From Paenibacillus sp. BK033 (GTDB lineage: Bacteria; Bacillota; Bacilli; Paenibacillales; Paenibacillaceae): a stretch of 64,000 bases of DNA. A model generated the notes under the pieces. That model had not been told where the DNA came from. It did no database searches and saw nothing but the letters and a program-made list of their open reading frames with translations. Location of the stretch: assembly GCF_004345425.1 (NCBI RefSeq), contig NZ_SLVP01000009.1, forward strand, positions 62,001 to 126,000, given 5' to 3'. Shown piece after piece: positions 8,515 to 18,241 of this stretch; position 1 is the first letter of the stretch, and the number at the start of each line of letters is the position of its first letter. The position numbers and the translations under genes are program-made.

Positions 8515-9426
8515 ATGGAGGCTGCAACGAATTTAGCCATGCAACCGAAAAGAACCGGCAACAGCGATAAACGGCTGGAGGTCCTGCTCTATATTTGGGC
8601 CGCATTAGTCCTTATCATAGTGTTATATCCGCTTTATTTTATAATCATCGCCTCCTTCAGCGATCCTTCGGCTGTGGGGAACGGAAAGGTATGGTTATTT
8701 CCGAAAGGGTTTACAGTCGATGGTTATAAGGAATTACTGAATCATTCGAATATATGGATCGGCTACCGGAACACGATTGTCTATACGGTTGTGGGTACCT
8801 TGATTGGCCTTATCGTCAACGTTTCGGCGGGCTACGCCTTATCGAGAAAGGATCTGGTCGGACGCAAGTTCCTGTCTCTCTTCTTTATCTTTACGATGTT
8901 CTTCAACGGCGGGCTAGTGCCAACGTTTCTGACGATCCGCGATTTTCATCTGTACGACACGTTCCTGGTCATGGTGCTGCCGTTCTCGGTTGCCGTCTTT
9001 GATATTATCGTCGCGCGTACGTTTTTCCGGACGGGCATTCCGACGGAGCTATGGGAAGCCGCGCAAATCGACGGCTGCGGAAACCTGCGCTTTTATGCCC
9101 GGATGGTGCTGCCGCTCTCCAAACCCATTATTGCCGTGCTGGCTTTATGGTTTGCCGTTGGTCAATGGAATTCGTATTTCAACGCGCTAATCTATTTGCA
9201 GGATAAGAATCTATATCCGCTGCAGTTGATCTTAAGAGATATTCTGGTCACCAATCAGATGCAGACCGCGCTAGGCACGGGGGAAGCTGCCCAAATCGCG
9301 CTGCGTCTTGCCAACCTGCTGCGCTATTCCGTCATTATCGTCGCTACGGTTCCGATCATGTGCATCTACCCGTTTGTGCAAAAGCATTTCAACAAGGGGG
9401 TGATGATCGGCGCCGTGAAGGAGTAA
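8515..9426 (+). CDS. YtcP-type carbohydrate ABC transporter permease
   Basis: A permease of about 303 residues with six predicted membrane segments and an EAA loop reading EAAQIDGCGNLRFYARMVLP. It partners the upstream LplB-type permease in the importer channel. The frame extends upstream to an ATG at 8470, but the ATG at 8515 has the AGAGAGGAGG ribosome binding site and the earlier one has none, so 8515 is chosen. The C-terminus (FNKGVMIGAVKE) is typical of the family. Confidence 0.9.
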   Translation: MEAATNLAMQPKRTGNSDKRLEVLLYIWAALVLIIVLYPLYFIIIASFSDPSAVGNGKVWLFPKGFTVDGYKELLNHSNIWIGYRNTIVYTVVGTLIGLIVNVSAGYALSRKDLVGRKFLSLFFIFTMFFNGGLVPTFLTIRDFHLYDTFLVMVLPFSVAVFDIIVARTFFRTGIPTELWEAAQIDGCGNLRFYARMVLPLSKPIIAVLALWFAVGQWNSYFNALIYLQDKNLYPLQLILRDILVTNQMQTALGTGEAAQIALRLANLLRYSVIIVATVPIMCIYPFVQKHFNKGVMIGAVKE

Positions 9427-9474
9427 GCAAGCAGTGGGGGAATTGCCATTATCCTTTTAGAGGGGGATTTATAC

Positions 9475-11115
9475 ATGACAACCGTTTCAAAGAGCTATAC
9501 GAGAAAAATACTATCCGGCCTTGCTTTGATTTCCGTGTTGGGCACAACGGTGCTTGCGGGCTGCAGCAGCGACAAGAATACCGATAATGCCGCTGCGTCC
9601 AATAACGCCGGCAACGGCAAGGCAGACAGCAACTTCCATGCCGAAGGGCTTCCGATTGTCGATAAGCCGGTCACGCTGGACGTTCTTACGATCCGTTGGG
9701 GCAATATGGGGGACACCTTCAAGAAGAACACCTGGCTTCAGGATCTGGAGAAGAATTCGAACGTCAAAATCAACTGGCAGGTTATTTCCTCCAGCGACTG
9801 GGATGCCCAAAAATCGGTTATGCTGGCAAGCGGCAAAATGCCGGATGTGATTATCGGCGACCTGGCGTTCGGGGATTCCGATATCGTGAATAATCTGAGC
9901 ATTTTCCGTCCGCTTGACGACTACATCGACAAATACATGCCGAATCTGAAAGCGGCCATGGCCGAAATGCCGGAGCTCAAGAAGCTGAGCACGTTCCCGG
10001 ACGGCAAAATTTACTCGCTGCCCGCAAGGCTGCCATCGCGGCCGTATTCTTCCGTGCAGCCGGTGATCAACAAAGAGTGGCTGGACAAATTAGGATTGAA
10101 GGCGCCTGAAACGCTTGATGAACTTTATACGGTACTGAAGGCGTTCAAAGAGAAGGATCCAAACGGCAACGGCAAGGCTGACGAGATTCCGTACAGCGAT
10201 CAGAAGGATCTGGACATGAACCTGTTCGCGCCATTCGGCATTACGGATATCCGAGGCAACCATATGGTGCTGAAGGACGGCAAGCCGGAATATTTCCCGA
10301 CGTCGGAGGCTTATAAGGCCGCCATTACCTGGGCGAATAAGTTGTACTCCGAAGGCTTGATCGATAAAGAAACGTTTACGCAGGACGACACGATGCTGAC
10401 GGCCAAACGGCAAAACCCGGACAACGCATTGATCGGGTTCTCGTACCAATGGACGCCCGACGCGGTCTTTGGCCAATGGAGCAAGCAGTATGAGACGATC
10501 GCTCCGATTACCGGACCGGACGGGAAGAAATATCAGATTGGCGATCCGAACGGAATGAGCATCCGCCGCAACGAGGTGCTCATTACAACCTCGAACGAGC
10601 ATCCGGAGGTTGCGGCGCGTTGGGCTGATCAATTCTACACCGGCGAAGCAAGCATCCAGAACTTCTGGGGCGCGATTGGCACCTCCATCGAGAAAAATGC
10701 CGACGGTACCTATACGCTGATGGATCCGCCGGACGGCACAAGCGCGGATGCTTGGTACTGGGACAGCTCCCTGCGGGATTTTGGACCGAAATACGTAAGC
10801 CCTGAGTTTGAGAAAAACATCAAGCTCGATCCTGCAAGCGGCGACGGCCTGAAGCTGCAGCTCGACAGCTTGGGCAAGGAATACGTCACGCAGCCATTCC
10901 CGGACGTGATGTACACCGAAGAAGAATACGCGGAGCTGCCGACGCTTATTACGGATATCGAGAGCTACATCAAGAGCACCCGCGCCAAATGGGTAACCAA
11001 AGGCGGCATCGAGCAGGAGTGGGATGCTTACGTCAAGAAGCTGAACGACATGGGCCTCGAGAAGCTGATCAAGATTTACAATGACGCGTACAACCGCTAT
11101 ATGGACATTAAATAA
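9475..11115 (+). CDS. Extracellular sugar-binding lipoprotein of the ABC importer
   Basis: A 546-residue substrate-binding protein with a signal peptide and lipobox LAGC (lipidated C30), then a Ser/Asn-rich spacer. The mature part has the extracellular solute-binding protein fold pattern, including the [10 protein letters not shown] segment common in LipO-type binding proteins that serve LplB/YtcP channels. It captures an oligosaccharide outside the membrane and delivers it to the two upstream permeases. An AGAGGGGG site precedes the ATG. A strong terminator follows, so the binding protein is probably made in excess of the downstream genes. Confidence 0.92.
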   Translation: MTTVSKSYTRKILSGLALISVLGTTVLAGCSSDKNTDNAAASNNAGNGKADSNFHAEGLPIVDKPVTLDVLTIRWGNMGDTFKKNTWLQDLEKNSNVKINWQVISSSDWDAQKSVMLASGKMPDVIIGDLAFGDSDIVNNLSIFRPLDDYIDKYMPNLKAAMAEMPELKKLSTFPDGKIYSLPARLPSRPYSSVQPVINKEWLDKLGLKAPETLDELYTVLKAFKEKDPNGNGKADEIPYSDQKDLDMNLFAPFGITDIRGNHMVLKDGKPEYFPTSEAYKAAITWANKLYSEGLIDKETFTQDDTMLTAKRQNPDNALIGFSYQWTPDAVFGQWSKQYETIAPITGPDGKKYQIGDPNGMSIRRNEVLITTSNEHPEVAARWADQFYTGEASIQNFWGAIGTSIEKNADGTYTLMDPPDGTSADAWYWDSSLRDFGPKYVSPEFEKNIKLDPASGDGLKLQLDSLGKEYVTQPFPDVMYTEEEYAELPTLITDIESYIKSTRAKWVTKGGIEQEWDAYVKKLNDMGLEKLIKIYNDAYNRYMDIK

Positions 11116-11124
11116 GGTTTTGCT

Positions 11125-11161
11125 GCTGCCCTGCGTACGGACTGCAGGGCAGCTTTTTTTA
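11125..11161 (+). terminator. Intrinsic terminator after the binding-protein gene
   Basis: A 10-bp perfect stem, GCTGCCCTGC with GCAGGGCAGC, is followed by a run of T. It lies 10 bp past the stop codon and 25 bp before the next start. The two downstream genes would be reached by read-through or a separate promoter. Confidence 0.85.
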
Positions 11162-11186
11162 CAGATCATGCTGGGAGGAACAAGAG

Positions 11187-11921
11187 ATGACTGACAAACT
11201 GCGAGTAACCGTATGGAACGAGAACCGTCATGAACGGACGAACCCCAAGGCAAAGGAAATTTATCCGGACGGCATTCATCAGGCCATCGCGCGCTTTTTG
11301 ACCGAAGCGGGGATGGAAGCGGGAACGGCGACCTTGGACGAACCGGAACATGGACTTACCGATGAAGTGCTGGCCAATACCGACGTAATGATCTGGTGGG
11401 GTCATCTCGCGCACGACGAAGTGCAGGATGAAATCGTCGGCAAGTTGCATCAGCGCGTGCTGGACGGCATGGGGCTTATCGTGCTTCACTCCGGCCATTA
11501 TTCTAAAATTTTCAAAGCTCTGATGGGAACAAGCTGCAGCCTGAAATGGCGCGAAGCCGACGAGAAGGAGCGTCTCTGGGTCGTTGCGCCGGGACATCCG
11601 ATCGCCGAAGGGATTGGCGAATACATCGAGCTGCCGCAAGAGGAAATGTACGGCGAGCATTTCGATATTCCGGCACCGGATGAGCTTATCTTCGCAAGCT
11701 GGTTCGAGGGCGGCGAAATCTTCCGCAGCGGCTGCGCCTATACGCGCGGAAGCGGCAAGGTGTTTTATTTCAGACCCGGTCATGAAACGTATCCGACTTA
11801 TCATAACCCCGCGATTCAACGCGTCATCGTGAATGCGGTGAAATGGGCGCAGCCGGTTCGGCGGGAGCTGCCAGTACGCGGTAATGTGCAGCCGCTTGAG
11901 CCCATTGGCGCGAAGGCATAA
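11187..11921 (+). CDS. ThuA-like domain protein
   Basis: A 244-residue cytoplasmic protein of the ThuA family, a class I glutamine amidotransferase-like fold. Visible family features are the N-terminal [10 protein letters not shown] start, the [12 protein letters not shown] segment, [11 protein letters not shown] around residue 100 and the C-terminal [18 protein letters not shown] segment. ThuA proteins occur in sugar-use operons and are linked to conversion of keto-sugars, often beside Gfo/Idh/MocA dehydrogenases as here. The exact reaction is not known. It lies 18 bp upstream of the oxidoreductase gene and a GGGAGGA site precedes its ATG. Confidence 0.87.
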   Translation: MTDKLRVTVWNENRHERTNPKAKEIYPDGIHQAIARFLTEAGMEAGTATLDEPEHGLTDEVLANTDVMIWWGHLAHDEVQDEIVGKLHQRVLDGMGLIVLHSGHYSKIFKALMGTSCSLKWREADEKERLWVVAPGHPIAEGIGEYIELPQEEMYGEHFDIPAPDELIFASWFEGGEIFRSGCAYTRGSGKVFYFRPGHETYPTYHNPAIQRVIVNAVKWAQPVRRELPVRGNVQPLEPIGAKA

Positions 11922-11939
11922 CAAGAAGAGGGGGAAACG

Positions 11940-12992
11940 GTGATGAAGAGGTATCGAATCGGATTGATTGGTCTTGGCGGCATGTCGCATTCGCATATCC
12001 GCTGGATGGCCGAGGAAGGCCGCTTTGCCATTATCGCGGTGAGCGATGTGAATGAAGCTGCTTTGACGGAGAAAGGCGATTTGCTCGGGATAGCGCCCGA
12101 CAAACGATACGGGGATTTCGTGCAGCTGATTGACGACCCGGATGTGGATGCGGTCGTATCGGTGACGCCAAATAACGTGCATGCGGATATCGTCCGCGCC
12201 TGCCTGCAGGCGGGCAAGCCTTACCTCGCGGAGAAGCCGTTCACCCGCGTATTCGAAGAGGCAGCGGGGCTGCTCGAGCTGTACGAGCAACAGCCGGTTA
12301 ACGGGATGGTGGGATTCAGCTACCGTTATACGCCCGCTTTCCGCTATGCGCGGGAGCTTGTGCGGGAAGGGAAGCTGGGCAAGGTGCGGAGCTTTGCGAT
12401 CCAATACCTGCAGGACTGGGGAGCGGTACCGAATCAGACGCCCTATATATGGCGCTTCAACAAAGACATTACCGGCACGGGAACGCTTGGCGATCTAGGC
12501 TCGCATATGATCGATATGGCGCGTTTTCTCTTCGGGGAATTCAAGGAGCTGTCCGCGCAGATGCGCACGTTAGTTCCGGAGCGTCCTGATCTGGCTACCG
12601 GCCGGATGGTAAAGATCGAGGTGGACGACTTCGTAAGCTTCCAAGGCCGGATGGCCGGCGATGAAGTCGGAATTTTCCAGTCGTCGCGTAACGCGATCGG
12701 CTCGGGCAACCAGCATGAAATATCGATCTACGGCGATGCCGGCACGCTTCACGCGTCGACGCTGAACCCGGACCAGATCGTCTGGATCCGCGAGGAGGCG
12801 CCGGGTCAGCTGGCAAGAGCGGTAATTAACGTGCCGGAGAGATGCCGGGTAACCCAGTACGGAGACTTTCTGTCGCTCTTGGACGGCACGGCTTCGGAGA
12901 GCCTTCCCGGCTTTATGGACGGCTACCGCAATCAGGAAATCATCGACGCGGTAATCCGCGCGAGCGAAGAGAAGCGTACGATTGCGATTTAA
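11940..12992 (+). CDS. Gfo/Idh/MocA-family NAD(P)-dependent oxidoreductase
   Basis: A 350-residue protein with an N-terminal Rossmann fold (GLGGMSHSH near residue 11) and the family EKPFTR motif near residue 97, whose Lys is the usual catalytic residue. The C-terminal part forms the GFO/IDH substrate domain. These enzymes oxidise sugar or inositol hydroxyls, or act as epimerase partners. The gene is the last of the importer operon and probably converts the imported sugar together with the ThuA-like protein. A strong terminator follows. Confidence 0.9.
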   Translation: MMKRYRIGLIGLGGMSHSHIRWMAEEGRFAIIAVSDVNEAALTEKGDLLGIAPDKRYGDFVQLIDDPDVDAVVSVTPNNVHADIVRACLQAGKPYLAEKPFTRVFEEAAGLLELYEQQPVNGMVGFSYRYTPAFRYARELVREGKLGKVRSFAIQYLQDWGAVPNQTPYIWRFNKDITGTGTLGDLGSHMIDMARFLFGEFKELSAQMRTLVPERPDLATGRMVKIEVDDFVSFQGRMAGDEVGIFQSSRNAIGSGNQHEISIYGDAGTLHASTLNPDQIVWIREEAPGQLARAVINVPERCRVTQYGDFLSLLDGTASESLPGFMDGYRNQEIIDAVIRASEEKRTIAI

Positions 12993-12997
12993 GCGCA

Positions 12998-13040
12998 AAG
13001 GTATCTGCGTTCAATGGACGCAGGTACCTTTTTTATTTTT
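12998..13040 (+). terminator. Intrinsic terminator of importer operon 1
   Basis: A 13-bp stem (AAGGTATCTGCGT with ACGCAGGTACCTT, one G-T wobble) with a 7-base loop is followed by a T-rich run. It starts a few bases past the stop codon. Confidence 0.85.
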
Positions 13041-13127
13041 CTGACAACCGAGTTCGACCCCAAAATATGGTATTATGTAAGCGGAAGTTTATCGATTATT
13101 TTTAGAGAGGACTGATCTCGTTAAGCC

Positions 13128-13454
13128 ATGAAAATGCGGAAAGTATGGGCTTCTGCGGTTATTCTGTTTCTTCTTGCAGTCTCGTTCTATTTTCTAAATA
13201 CCAGAGTGTGGGTGGACAAATACGAAATTAATGGCGACGCCATCTTATTCGAAAACAATAAATATGTTTACGCTGAATCCGACGCCGATCACCTTGGAAA
13301 GACAATTGGCATTGCCTATTCGGAAGGAAAGAAAAGGGGAATCACCGATTACATTTGGCCGGAATGGGTGTACGGATACAAAGGCGATAAAGCCCATAGG
13401 CGTATTTTCGTAAGAGGGCTCATGGATATGGGGGGTACTTATATTAGGCAGTAA
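13128..13454 (+). CDS. Small hypothetical protein with one N-terminal membrane segment
   Basis: A 108-residue protein with a single hydrophobic segment (about residues 7-23) and a short soluble domain rich in charged and aromatic residues. It looks like a membrane-anchored extracytoplasmic protein. The nearest purine-rich site (GAGAGGA) is about 18 bp upstream of this ATG, farther than usual, so the start is uncertain. The family is not recognised. It is followed after 20 bp by another small gene with a strong ribosome binding site, so the two may be co-transcribed. Confidence 0.55.
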   Translation: MKMRKVWASAVILFLLAVSFYFLNTRVWVDKYEINGDAILFENNKYVYAESDADHLGKTIGIAYSEGKKRGITDYIWPEWVYGYKGDKAHRRIFVRGLMDMGGTYIRQ

Positions 13455-13474
13455 CAAGCCCAAGGAGGAGAGGA

Positions 13475-14047
13475 ATGAACAATCTTCATGCAATAGTGCA
13501 GCAATTAGTACCTGAAAAAGAACTTATGCCTACTACTTCTGCCAGTGAACTAATCGAACATGTTTGCTCCAATAGATACAAAAAAGAAAACTGTTCTAAA
13601 GAAGATAAGCAGGGTTTTAAACAGCTTCCACGAGTCCTTCAGGATATCATACTGCTTATTGATTTGGATACGGAACTAAATATTAACGGTGTATTAGGTT
13701 TTATTGAAAATTCATCGGGCCGATACTTAGATGAGACAATAGACGTATTGGGACGAATAAGAGCCGTTAATGATGCAAATGCTTTAAAAGAAATAAAAGA
13801 TATTCTTAGAGAGTACGATGCAGGTGCACATAAACTAAATGATGATATACAGCATCTACAGCAATATGAAGTCCGAAGCTATGCGCAAACGCATCCTATT
13901 CTTGATGACGAATTTTACGACCGTATACAAAGAGCGGAAGAGAAGCTTTATATTAACGCTAATCAAGAGAACGTATTTGATCATTTAATGAGGTATATTG
14001 AAGCAAATAAAAAGGAATTAATGGATGAGATAGTTGTTTATTTGTAA
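13475..14047 (+). CDS. DUF4375/DMP19-like protein
   Basis: A 190-residue soluble protein preceded by a strong AAGGAGGAGAGG site. The stretch with ELNINGVLGFIENSSG followed by YLDETIDVLGRI resembles the core of the DUF4375 family (NGG...NSSG...AL..IGA), which includes the DNA-mimic DMP19; the match is by eye. The base composition is clearly more AT-rich than its neighbours, which suggests acquisition from elsewhere. Such proteins often lie near immunity or SMI1-type genes, but no toxin is seen here. Function is unknown. A strong hairpin follows. Confidence 0.6.
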   Translation: MNNLHAIVQQLVPEKELMPTTSASELIEHVCSNRYKKENCSKEDKQGFKQLPRVLQDIILLIDLDTELNINGVLGFIENSSGRYLDETIDVLGRIRAVNDANALKEIKDILREYDAGAHKLNDDIQHLQQYEVRSYAQTHPILDDEFYDRIQRAEEKLYINANQENVFDHLMRYIEANKKELMDEIVVYL

Positions 14048-14067
14048 TATATGAGTGCAAGAAAGCG

Positions 14068-14106
14068 AAAGCCCGTCTCGGCCCTGCGGCCGGACGGGCT
14101 TTTGCG
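14068..14106. terminator. Intrinsic terminator, possibly bidirectional
   Basis: AAAGCCCGTC and GACGGGCTTT form a 10-bp stem around an inner GGCC/GGCC stem, with A-run before and T-run after. It can end the rightward small-gene pair and lies at the 3-prime end of the leftward dead esterase gene. Confidence 0.85.
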
Positions 14107-14119
14107 CATGCTTTGTTTT

Positions 14120-14590
14120 TTATGGCTGCAGCAGCCAATGGTACACATTGGGGAAGAGCTTGCTCCACGTGCCTTCATGATGCTCCCCGCCGGGAATGAA
14201 ATCGAATCGTACGCGATTCTCCGGAACTCCGGCTGCTATGAGCGTTTGATGGGCAAGAGTAGCATGCTCATAAGCGATTTTATTAAAGTCGGGATTGTCT
14301 GTTTCCAGTTCTCCAATGCTTAAATAAACGCGCAGCGCGGGGGAGAGATCCAACTGCCGGATCAACCACTCGCTTCCCCAGGATGTCGCTTGATTGAATG
14401 CATTCTAGCCGTCGTGCATATAGAGAACCGGGTAGCTGCGATCTCCTTCGTTATAGCTTTTCGGCAAATAAATCCAGACTCTGCGACCGGTCTGAAGCTG
14501 CGGGATCGGGAATGCTTCGATAATCCGGACATCGCCGGAAATGGTGTGATTGGCTTCGTCTATAAGTACTTCTCTCCAAGGCAAAGGCAA
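14120..14590 (-). pseudogene. Broken esterase (putative alpha/beta hydrolase) gene
   Basis: Two fragments of one esterase lie in the same minus-strand frame. The first (14405-14590) encodes the N-terminal part with RVWIYLPKSY and YPVLYMHDG. The frame then meets a TAG where the family normally has a Gln codon, and continues as NAFNQATSWGSEW. It then runs directly into the C-terminal part with YLSIGELETDN and FIPGGEHHEGTW. The middle of the enzyme, including the expected nucleophile Ser region, is missing. One nonsense change plus an in-frame internal deletion therefore inactivated it. No ribosome binding site of note was checked for the fragments. Confidence 0.75.
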
Positions 14591-14764
14591 AGGGACGCAA
14601 ATCGTCCTAAGTGACTCTCCTAGTGAATGAATGATTTACGAAAATCTTAACGCGCGGACCTTCCGGAATGCAATGGACTTCCTGATTCTTTCGGTGTTAT
14701 GATTTGTGCTGAAAATCGGACCTGTCGCCGGCGCCGGTCCGAATAGGCGCGGCTCCGTCCTTAA

Positions 14765-14773
14765 TGTTATAAT
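14765..14773 (+). promoter_or_regulatory. Extended -10 promoter for two-component system 2
   Basis: TG, one base, then a perfect TATAAT (14768-14773) forms an extended -10 element 42 bp upstream of the kinase TTG start. No good -35 is seen, which extended -10 promoters tolerate. Confidence 0.5.
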
Positions 14774-14814
14774 GGCGGGAAATCCTAACTATCGACGAGA
14801 GAGGGCACGGGCGT

Positions 14815-16644
14815 TTGAAATTCCGGAACATCTACCGAAACTATATACAGAACAACCTGTTCGTCAAAGTCATTCTCGTCTTCGCGCTTATTGTGCATGT
14901 GACGATTATCACGCTCTCGTACCTGCTCTTCGGTCTCATATCCGATTCCATCGTAAACAGCGAGCTGAACAACCAGAAGCAAGCGATGGAGCGGGTGAAC
15001 CGTTATATGGAGCAGAAGTACGACTGGGTGCAGAACACGGTGCAGGATATCTACCGCAACAGCCTGCTGGCGAGCAACGCGTCTTACTTTCTGCGGCATT
15101 CCTACAGCGAATACGCGCAGTACATGCTCGACCAGAATTACGCGGGCGGCAACGAGAGCGCGGTTGATATCCTGAGCTATCTCGCGGACCGGATGGATGC
15201 CGATCCCGACATCCAGAATATCCTGCTGTACAGCACGGACATGCAGCAGCTGTACGCCTTCAACCGGAACGGCCCGCGACGGCTGTACAAGACCAATCCG
15301 ACCCGCTCGTACATTCCCGAGATTATGGCGGCGGAAGGGCCCGTGGCGGCAACGCCGAACATCTGGATCCGCGGGCTGATCGGCCAATGGAACTCGCAGC
15401 TGTATTCCATGCGCGTCCAGGTAAACGATAAGAATACGCTTAAGAATATCGGACAGCTGCTCGTATACTTCGATTCCGGCATGGTGAACCGGTCGCTTGA
15501 CCAGCAGCGGACCCCGCTCAAGGGCGAGATTCTGGTGCTGTCGCAGGACGGGCAGGTGTTGTCGGATTCCGCAAACCGATACTATGGACAAATCTTCCCG
15601 TACATGAAGCAAATCGGCTCCCTGAAGGAAACCGGCATGCTCGACGAGCCGTCGTACATCTCCACGCTGACGCAGAACAAAGCCGGTTATTTCGTTGTCG
15701 GCATCACGCCAAAGAGCGCGATGGCCGAGGCTTACGCGGGCCTCAAGCGGACGATCATACTGATCAGTACGATCTGCATTGTCGTCGCCGTCATTATTCC
15801 GTCCATCGTAATCGTCAATATCTCGCGGCGTACCAACCGGATCGTTCACTTCATGCGGAAGGTGGAGGGCGGAAACCTCACCGCCCGCCTGCAGGACGCC
15901 CGCGAGGACGAGCTTGGTCAGATCTCCCAGAGCTTCAACGAGATGCTCGATGAGCTGGGCCGGCATATCGACAGGGAATACAAGGCGGAGCTGAGGCATA
16001 AGCAGACGGAGCTTGCCGCTCTGCAAGCGAGGGTAAACCCGCATTTTCTCTACAACACGCTGGAGGTCATCCGGATGCGGGCGATGTCGCAGGGCGCGGT
16101 CGACGTAGCCGAGATGATCTACAGCCTCGCGGCGCTGTTCCGCAACTCGGTCAGCGCGAAAGCGGAGAACACGCTGGGCGAAGAACTCGAGATGTGCAGA
16201 CTGTACCTGGAGCTGTTTCGGATCCGCTACAAAAACAAATTCGCTTACGAGGTCGAATGCGAACCGGAGCTGCTGCGGGTTCCGATCGCCAAGCTGCTGC
16301 TGCAGCCGATCGTGGAGAATTATATCGTGCACGGGATGGATTCCCGGCGCAAGAACAATCGCTTGACTATCGAAGCCGTGCAAGAGCAAGGCCTGATCCG
16401 GGTACGGATACGCGACAACGGCAAAGGCATCGAGCCGGAGCAGCTCGCAAGCATCATGCGGCGGCTGAAGATGCCGGAAACCGAGGAACAGCAGTCCTTC
16501 GGGCTGCGCAGCGTGCACGAGCGGATCGAACTGGTGCATGGACCCGGCTACGGGTTAAGCATAGAAAGCACGCCCGGGAAAGGGACATCGGTGACGGTGA
16601 CTTGGCCCGCGGCTGAACAACAGGAGGAAGCTGGCGATGTATAA
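14815..16644 (+). CDS. YesM-type sensor histidine kinase
   Basis: A 609-residue kinase starting at TTG after a GAGAGGG site. It has one membrane segment (about 18-41), an extracellular sensor domain (about 45-310), a second membrane segment (about 312-335) and a HAMP domain. The kinase core has phospho-acceptor H410 in VNPHFLYNTLE. The ATPase domain has N-box ENYIVHGMD (N502) and DNGKG near 534-538. The N-box is unusual: the family mostly reads ENAIKHG. It overlaps the response-regulator gene by 8 bp. It probably controls the binding protein and glycosidase genes downstream. Confidence 0.93.
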   Translation: MKFRNIYRNYIQNNLFVKVILVFALIVHVTIITLSYLLFGLISDSIVNSELNNQKQAMERVNRYMEQKYDWVQNTVQDIYRNSLLASNASYFLRHSYSEYAQYMLDQNYAGGNESAVDILSYLADRMDADPDIQNILLYSTDMQQLYAFNRNGPRRLYKTNPTRSYIPEIMAAEGPVAATPNIWIRGLIGQWNSQLYSMRVQVNDKNTLKNIGQLLVYFDSGMVNRSLDQQRTPLKGEILVLSQDGQVLSDSANRYYGQIFPYMKQIGSLKETGMLDEPSYISTLTQNKAGYFVVGITPKSAMAEAYAGLKRTIILISTICIVVAVIIPSIVIVNISRRTNRIVHFMRKVEGGNLTARLQDAREDELGQISQSFNEMLDELGRHIDREYKAELRHKQTELAALQARVNPHFLYNTLEVIRMRAMSQGAVDVAEMIYSLAALFRNSVSAKAENTLGEELEMCRLYLELFRIRYKNKFAYEVECEPELLRVPIAKLLLQPIVENYIVHGMDSRRKNNRLTIEAVQEQGLIRVRIRDNGKGIEPEQLASIMRRLKMPETEEQQSFGLRSVHERIELVHGPGYGLSIESTPGKGTSVTVTWPAAEQQEEAGDV

Positions 16645-18175
16645 AGTATTGCTCGTGGATGACGAACCGTTTATCACGGAGGGGTTGAGCGACGCCGTTG
16701 ATTGGTCCGCCTTCGGCCTGGAGGTCGTCGGCAGCGCCGAAGACGGCGAGGAAGCGTTGGAACGACTGCGCGAGCTCCGGGTCGACCTGCTTATTACCGA
16801 CATCTCCATGCCGATCATGACCGGACTCGAGCTGATCCGCAAGGCGAGGGAGCTGCAGCCGCAATTAAAGGCGATCATCCTGAGCGGGTACAACGAATTC
16901 GATTTTCTGAAGGAAGGCATGCGCCTCGGCATCGAGAATTACCTGCTTAAGCCCATTAACTTCGGGGAGCTTGAGGCGACCTTGGCGGATACGGTACGGA
17001 AGCTGGAGGCGGACAAGCCGGCGGAGCCGTTTGGGGAAGACGAGATCGGCATTCTGCGGGACAACGTCATGACCCGATGGGTAAACGGGCGGATCGCTTT
17101 GCCCGAGCTGACGGAGCGGACCGCGCTTCTCGGCATCGATCTCTCGAAGCCTTACGCGGCGCTGGCGATCATCCGTTTTCGCCCGGAACAGGGGGCTGAA
17201 GGCTACAATCCCGACGATTGCATCGCGGATCTCCTGGCCGAGGAGACGGACGGCCTGTCGCTTGTTCCCTTTCGCAACGAGGAAGGCGAGCTTGTCGCCG
17301 TCTGCTGCATAAACGTGGACCCGCGGAATCAAGCTAAGGTAACGGAAGCCTTGGAAAGAGCGGCGGACAAATGGGAGCACAGGCAGCTCGGCCCGCAGAT
17401 CGCGCTCGGCGGGATTGTGGCGACGGCCGATGCCGCCGCAAGCTACGCAGAGGCGCGCAAAGCGCAGCAGTTTTTCCTGGTGCGGCATGACCGGCATTTG
17501 CTCGATTATGCGGCCATTTCCGCGGAAACGGCGGCTCTTCCTTCGGGACTGTTCGAATGGGAGGCGTATGCCAAGGCCATTCTGGCCAAGGACAAGAATG
17601 AGCTGGCGGAGGTTATCGAACGCGATTTCGCGGCTATACGGTTGGCGGAGAGCTTGCATCCCGTCCGGGCGAAAGGCGCCGCTATCGAACTCATGATTCT
17701 GATGAAGATCGAAGTCGACAAGCTTGGACGAGCGGATGCCGCCGAGGTGTTCCAAGGCGCGCTCGACCAGGCGGTAACCGCGGCAACGCTCGAGGGCGTG
17801 GAGAAAGCCGTGCGGACGGCGGCATTCTTCGCGGCCGATTCGTTCTCCGGGGAAGACATGAGTCCCGTCATCAAGCAGGCGCTGCGCTACATCCACGAGC
17901 ACTACGCGGAGGCGCTGACGCTCAAATCGCTTGGTCTCCAATTTCACATTCACCCCAATTACCTCGGGCAGCTATTTCACAAGCAGACGGGGGATACGTT
18001 CACGGATTATTTGAATAAATATCGTATCGACAAAGCGAAGGAACTGCTGGCGGACAGCCGGCTCAAGGTAAACGAGATCGCGAGACAGGTCGGGTACTGG
18101 GAGACAGGCTACTTCTACAAGCAGTTTAAGAAGCATGTCGGGATGGTGCCGGGCGATTTTAAGGAGCTGCTGTGA
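16637..18175 (+). CDS. YesN-type response regulator with AraC DNA-binding domain
   Basis: A 512-residue protein with receiver residues D8-D9, phospho-acceptor D55, S83 and K105 in place, a middle region, and a C-terminal AraC-type helix-turn-helix pair (about 410-512). Its start lies inside the kinase gene, so the two are translationally coupled. The partner is the kinase immediately upstream. The likely target promoter is the one at 18210-18238 in front of the binding-protein gene, by analogy with other YesMN-linked importers. Confidence 0.93.
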   Translation: MYKVLLVDDEPFITEGLSDAVDWSAFGLEVVGSAEDGEEALERLRELRVDLLITDISMPIMTGLELIRKARELQPQLKAIILSGYNEFDFLKEGMRLGIENYLLKPINFGELEATLADTVRKLEADKPAEPFGEDEIGILRDNVMTRWVNGRIALPELTERTALLGIDLSKPYAALAIIRFRPEQGAEGYNPDDCIADLLAEETDGLSLVPFRNEEGELVAVCCINVDPRNQAKVTEALERAADKWEHRQLGPQIALGGIVATADAAASYAEARKAQQFFLVRHDRHLLDYAAISAETAALPSGLFEWEAYAKAILAKDKNELAEVIERDFAAIRLAESLHPVRAKGAAIELMILMKIEVDKLGRADAAEVFQGALDQAVTAATLEGVEKAVRTAAFFAADSFSGEDMSPVIKQALRYIHEHYAEALTLKSLGLQFHIHPNYLGQLFHKQTGDTFTDYLNKYRIDKAKELLADSRLKVNEIARQVGYWETGYFYKQFKKHVGMVPGDFKELL

Positions 18176-18209
18176 CGCCGAGGCGTCATTCGCGGTTCCT
18201 TTCTTTATT

Positions 18210-18238
18210 TTGTACACATATTCTTTGTTTTCTATTAT
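18210..18238 (+). promoter_or_regulatory. Sigma-A promoter of the mannoside importer operon
   Basis: TTGTAC (18210-18215), a 17-bp spacer, then TATTAT (18233-18238). The transcript would start near 18245, inside the palindrome at 18242-18255 and about 80 bp before the binding-protein start. Confidence 0.6.
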
Positions 18239-18241
18239 TTT

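Noticed and set aside
11166-12404. 412-codon open frame on the minus strand
   Set aside because: Opposite the ThuA-like and oxidoreductase genes, which have clear family motifs.
14785-16539. 584-codon open frame on the minus strand
   Set aside because: It is the complement of the intact histidine kinase gene. High GC at third positions keeps the opposite frame open; its translation is rich in Arg, His and Gln with no recognisable domain.
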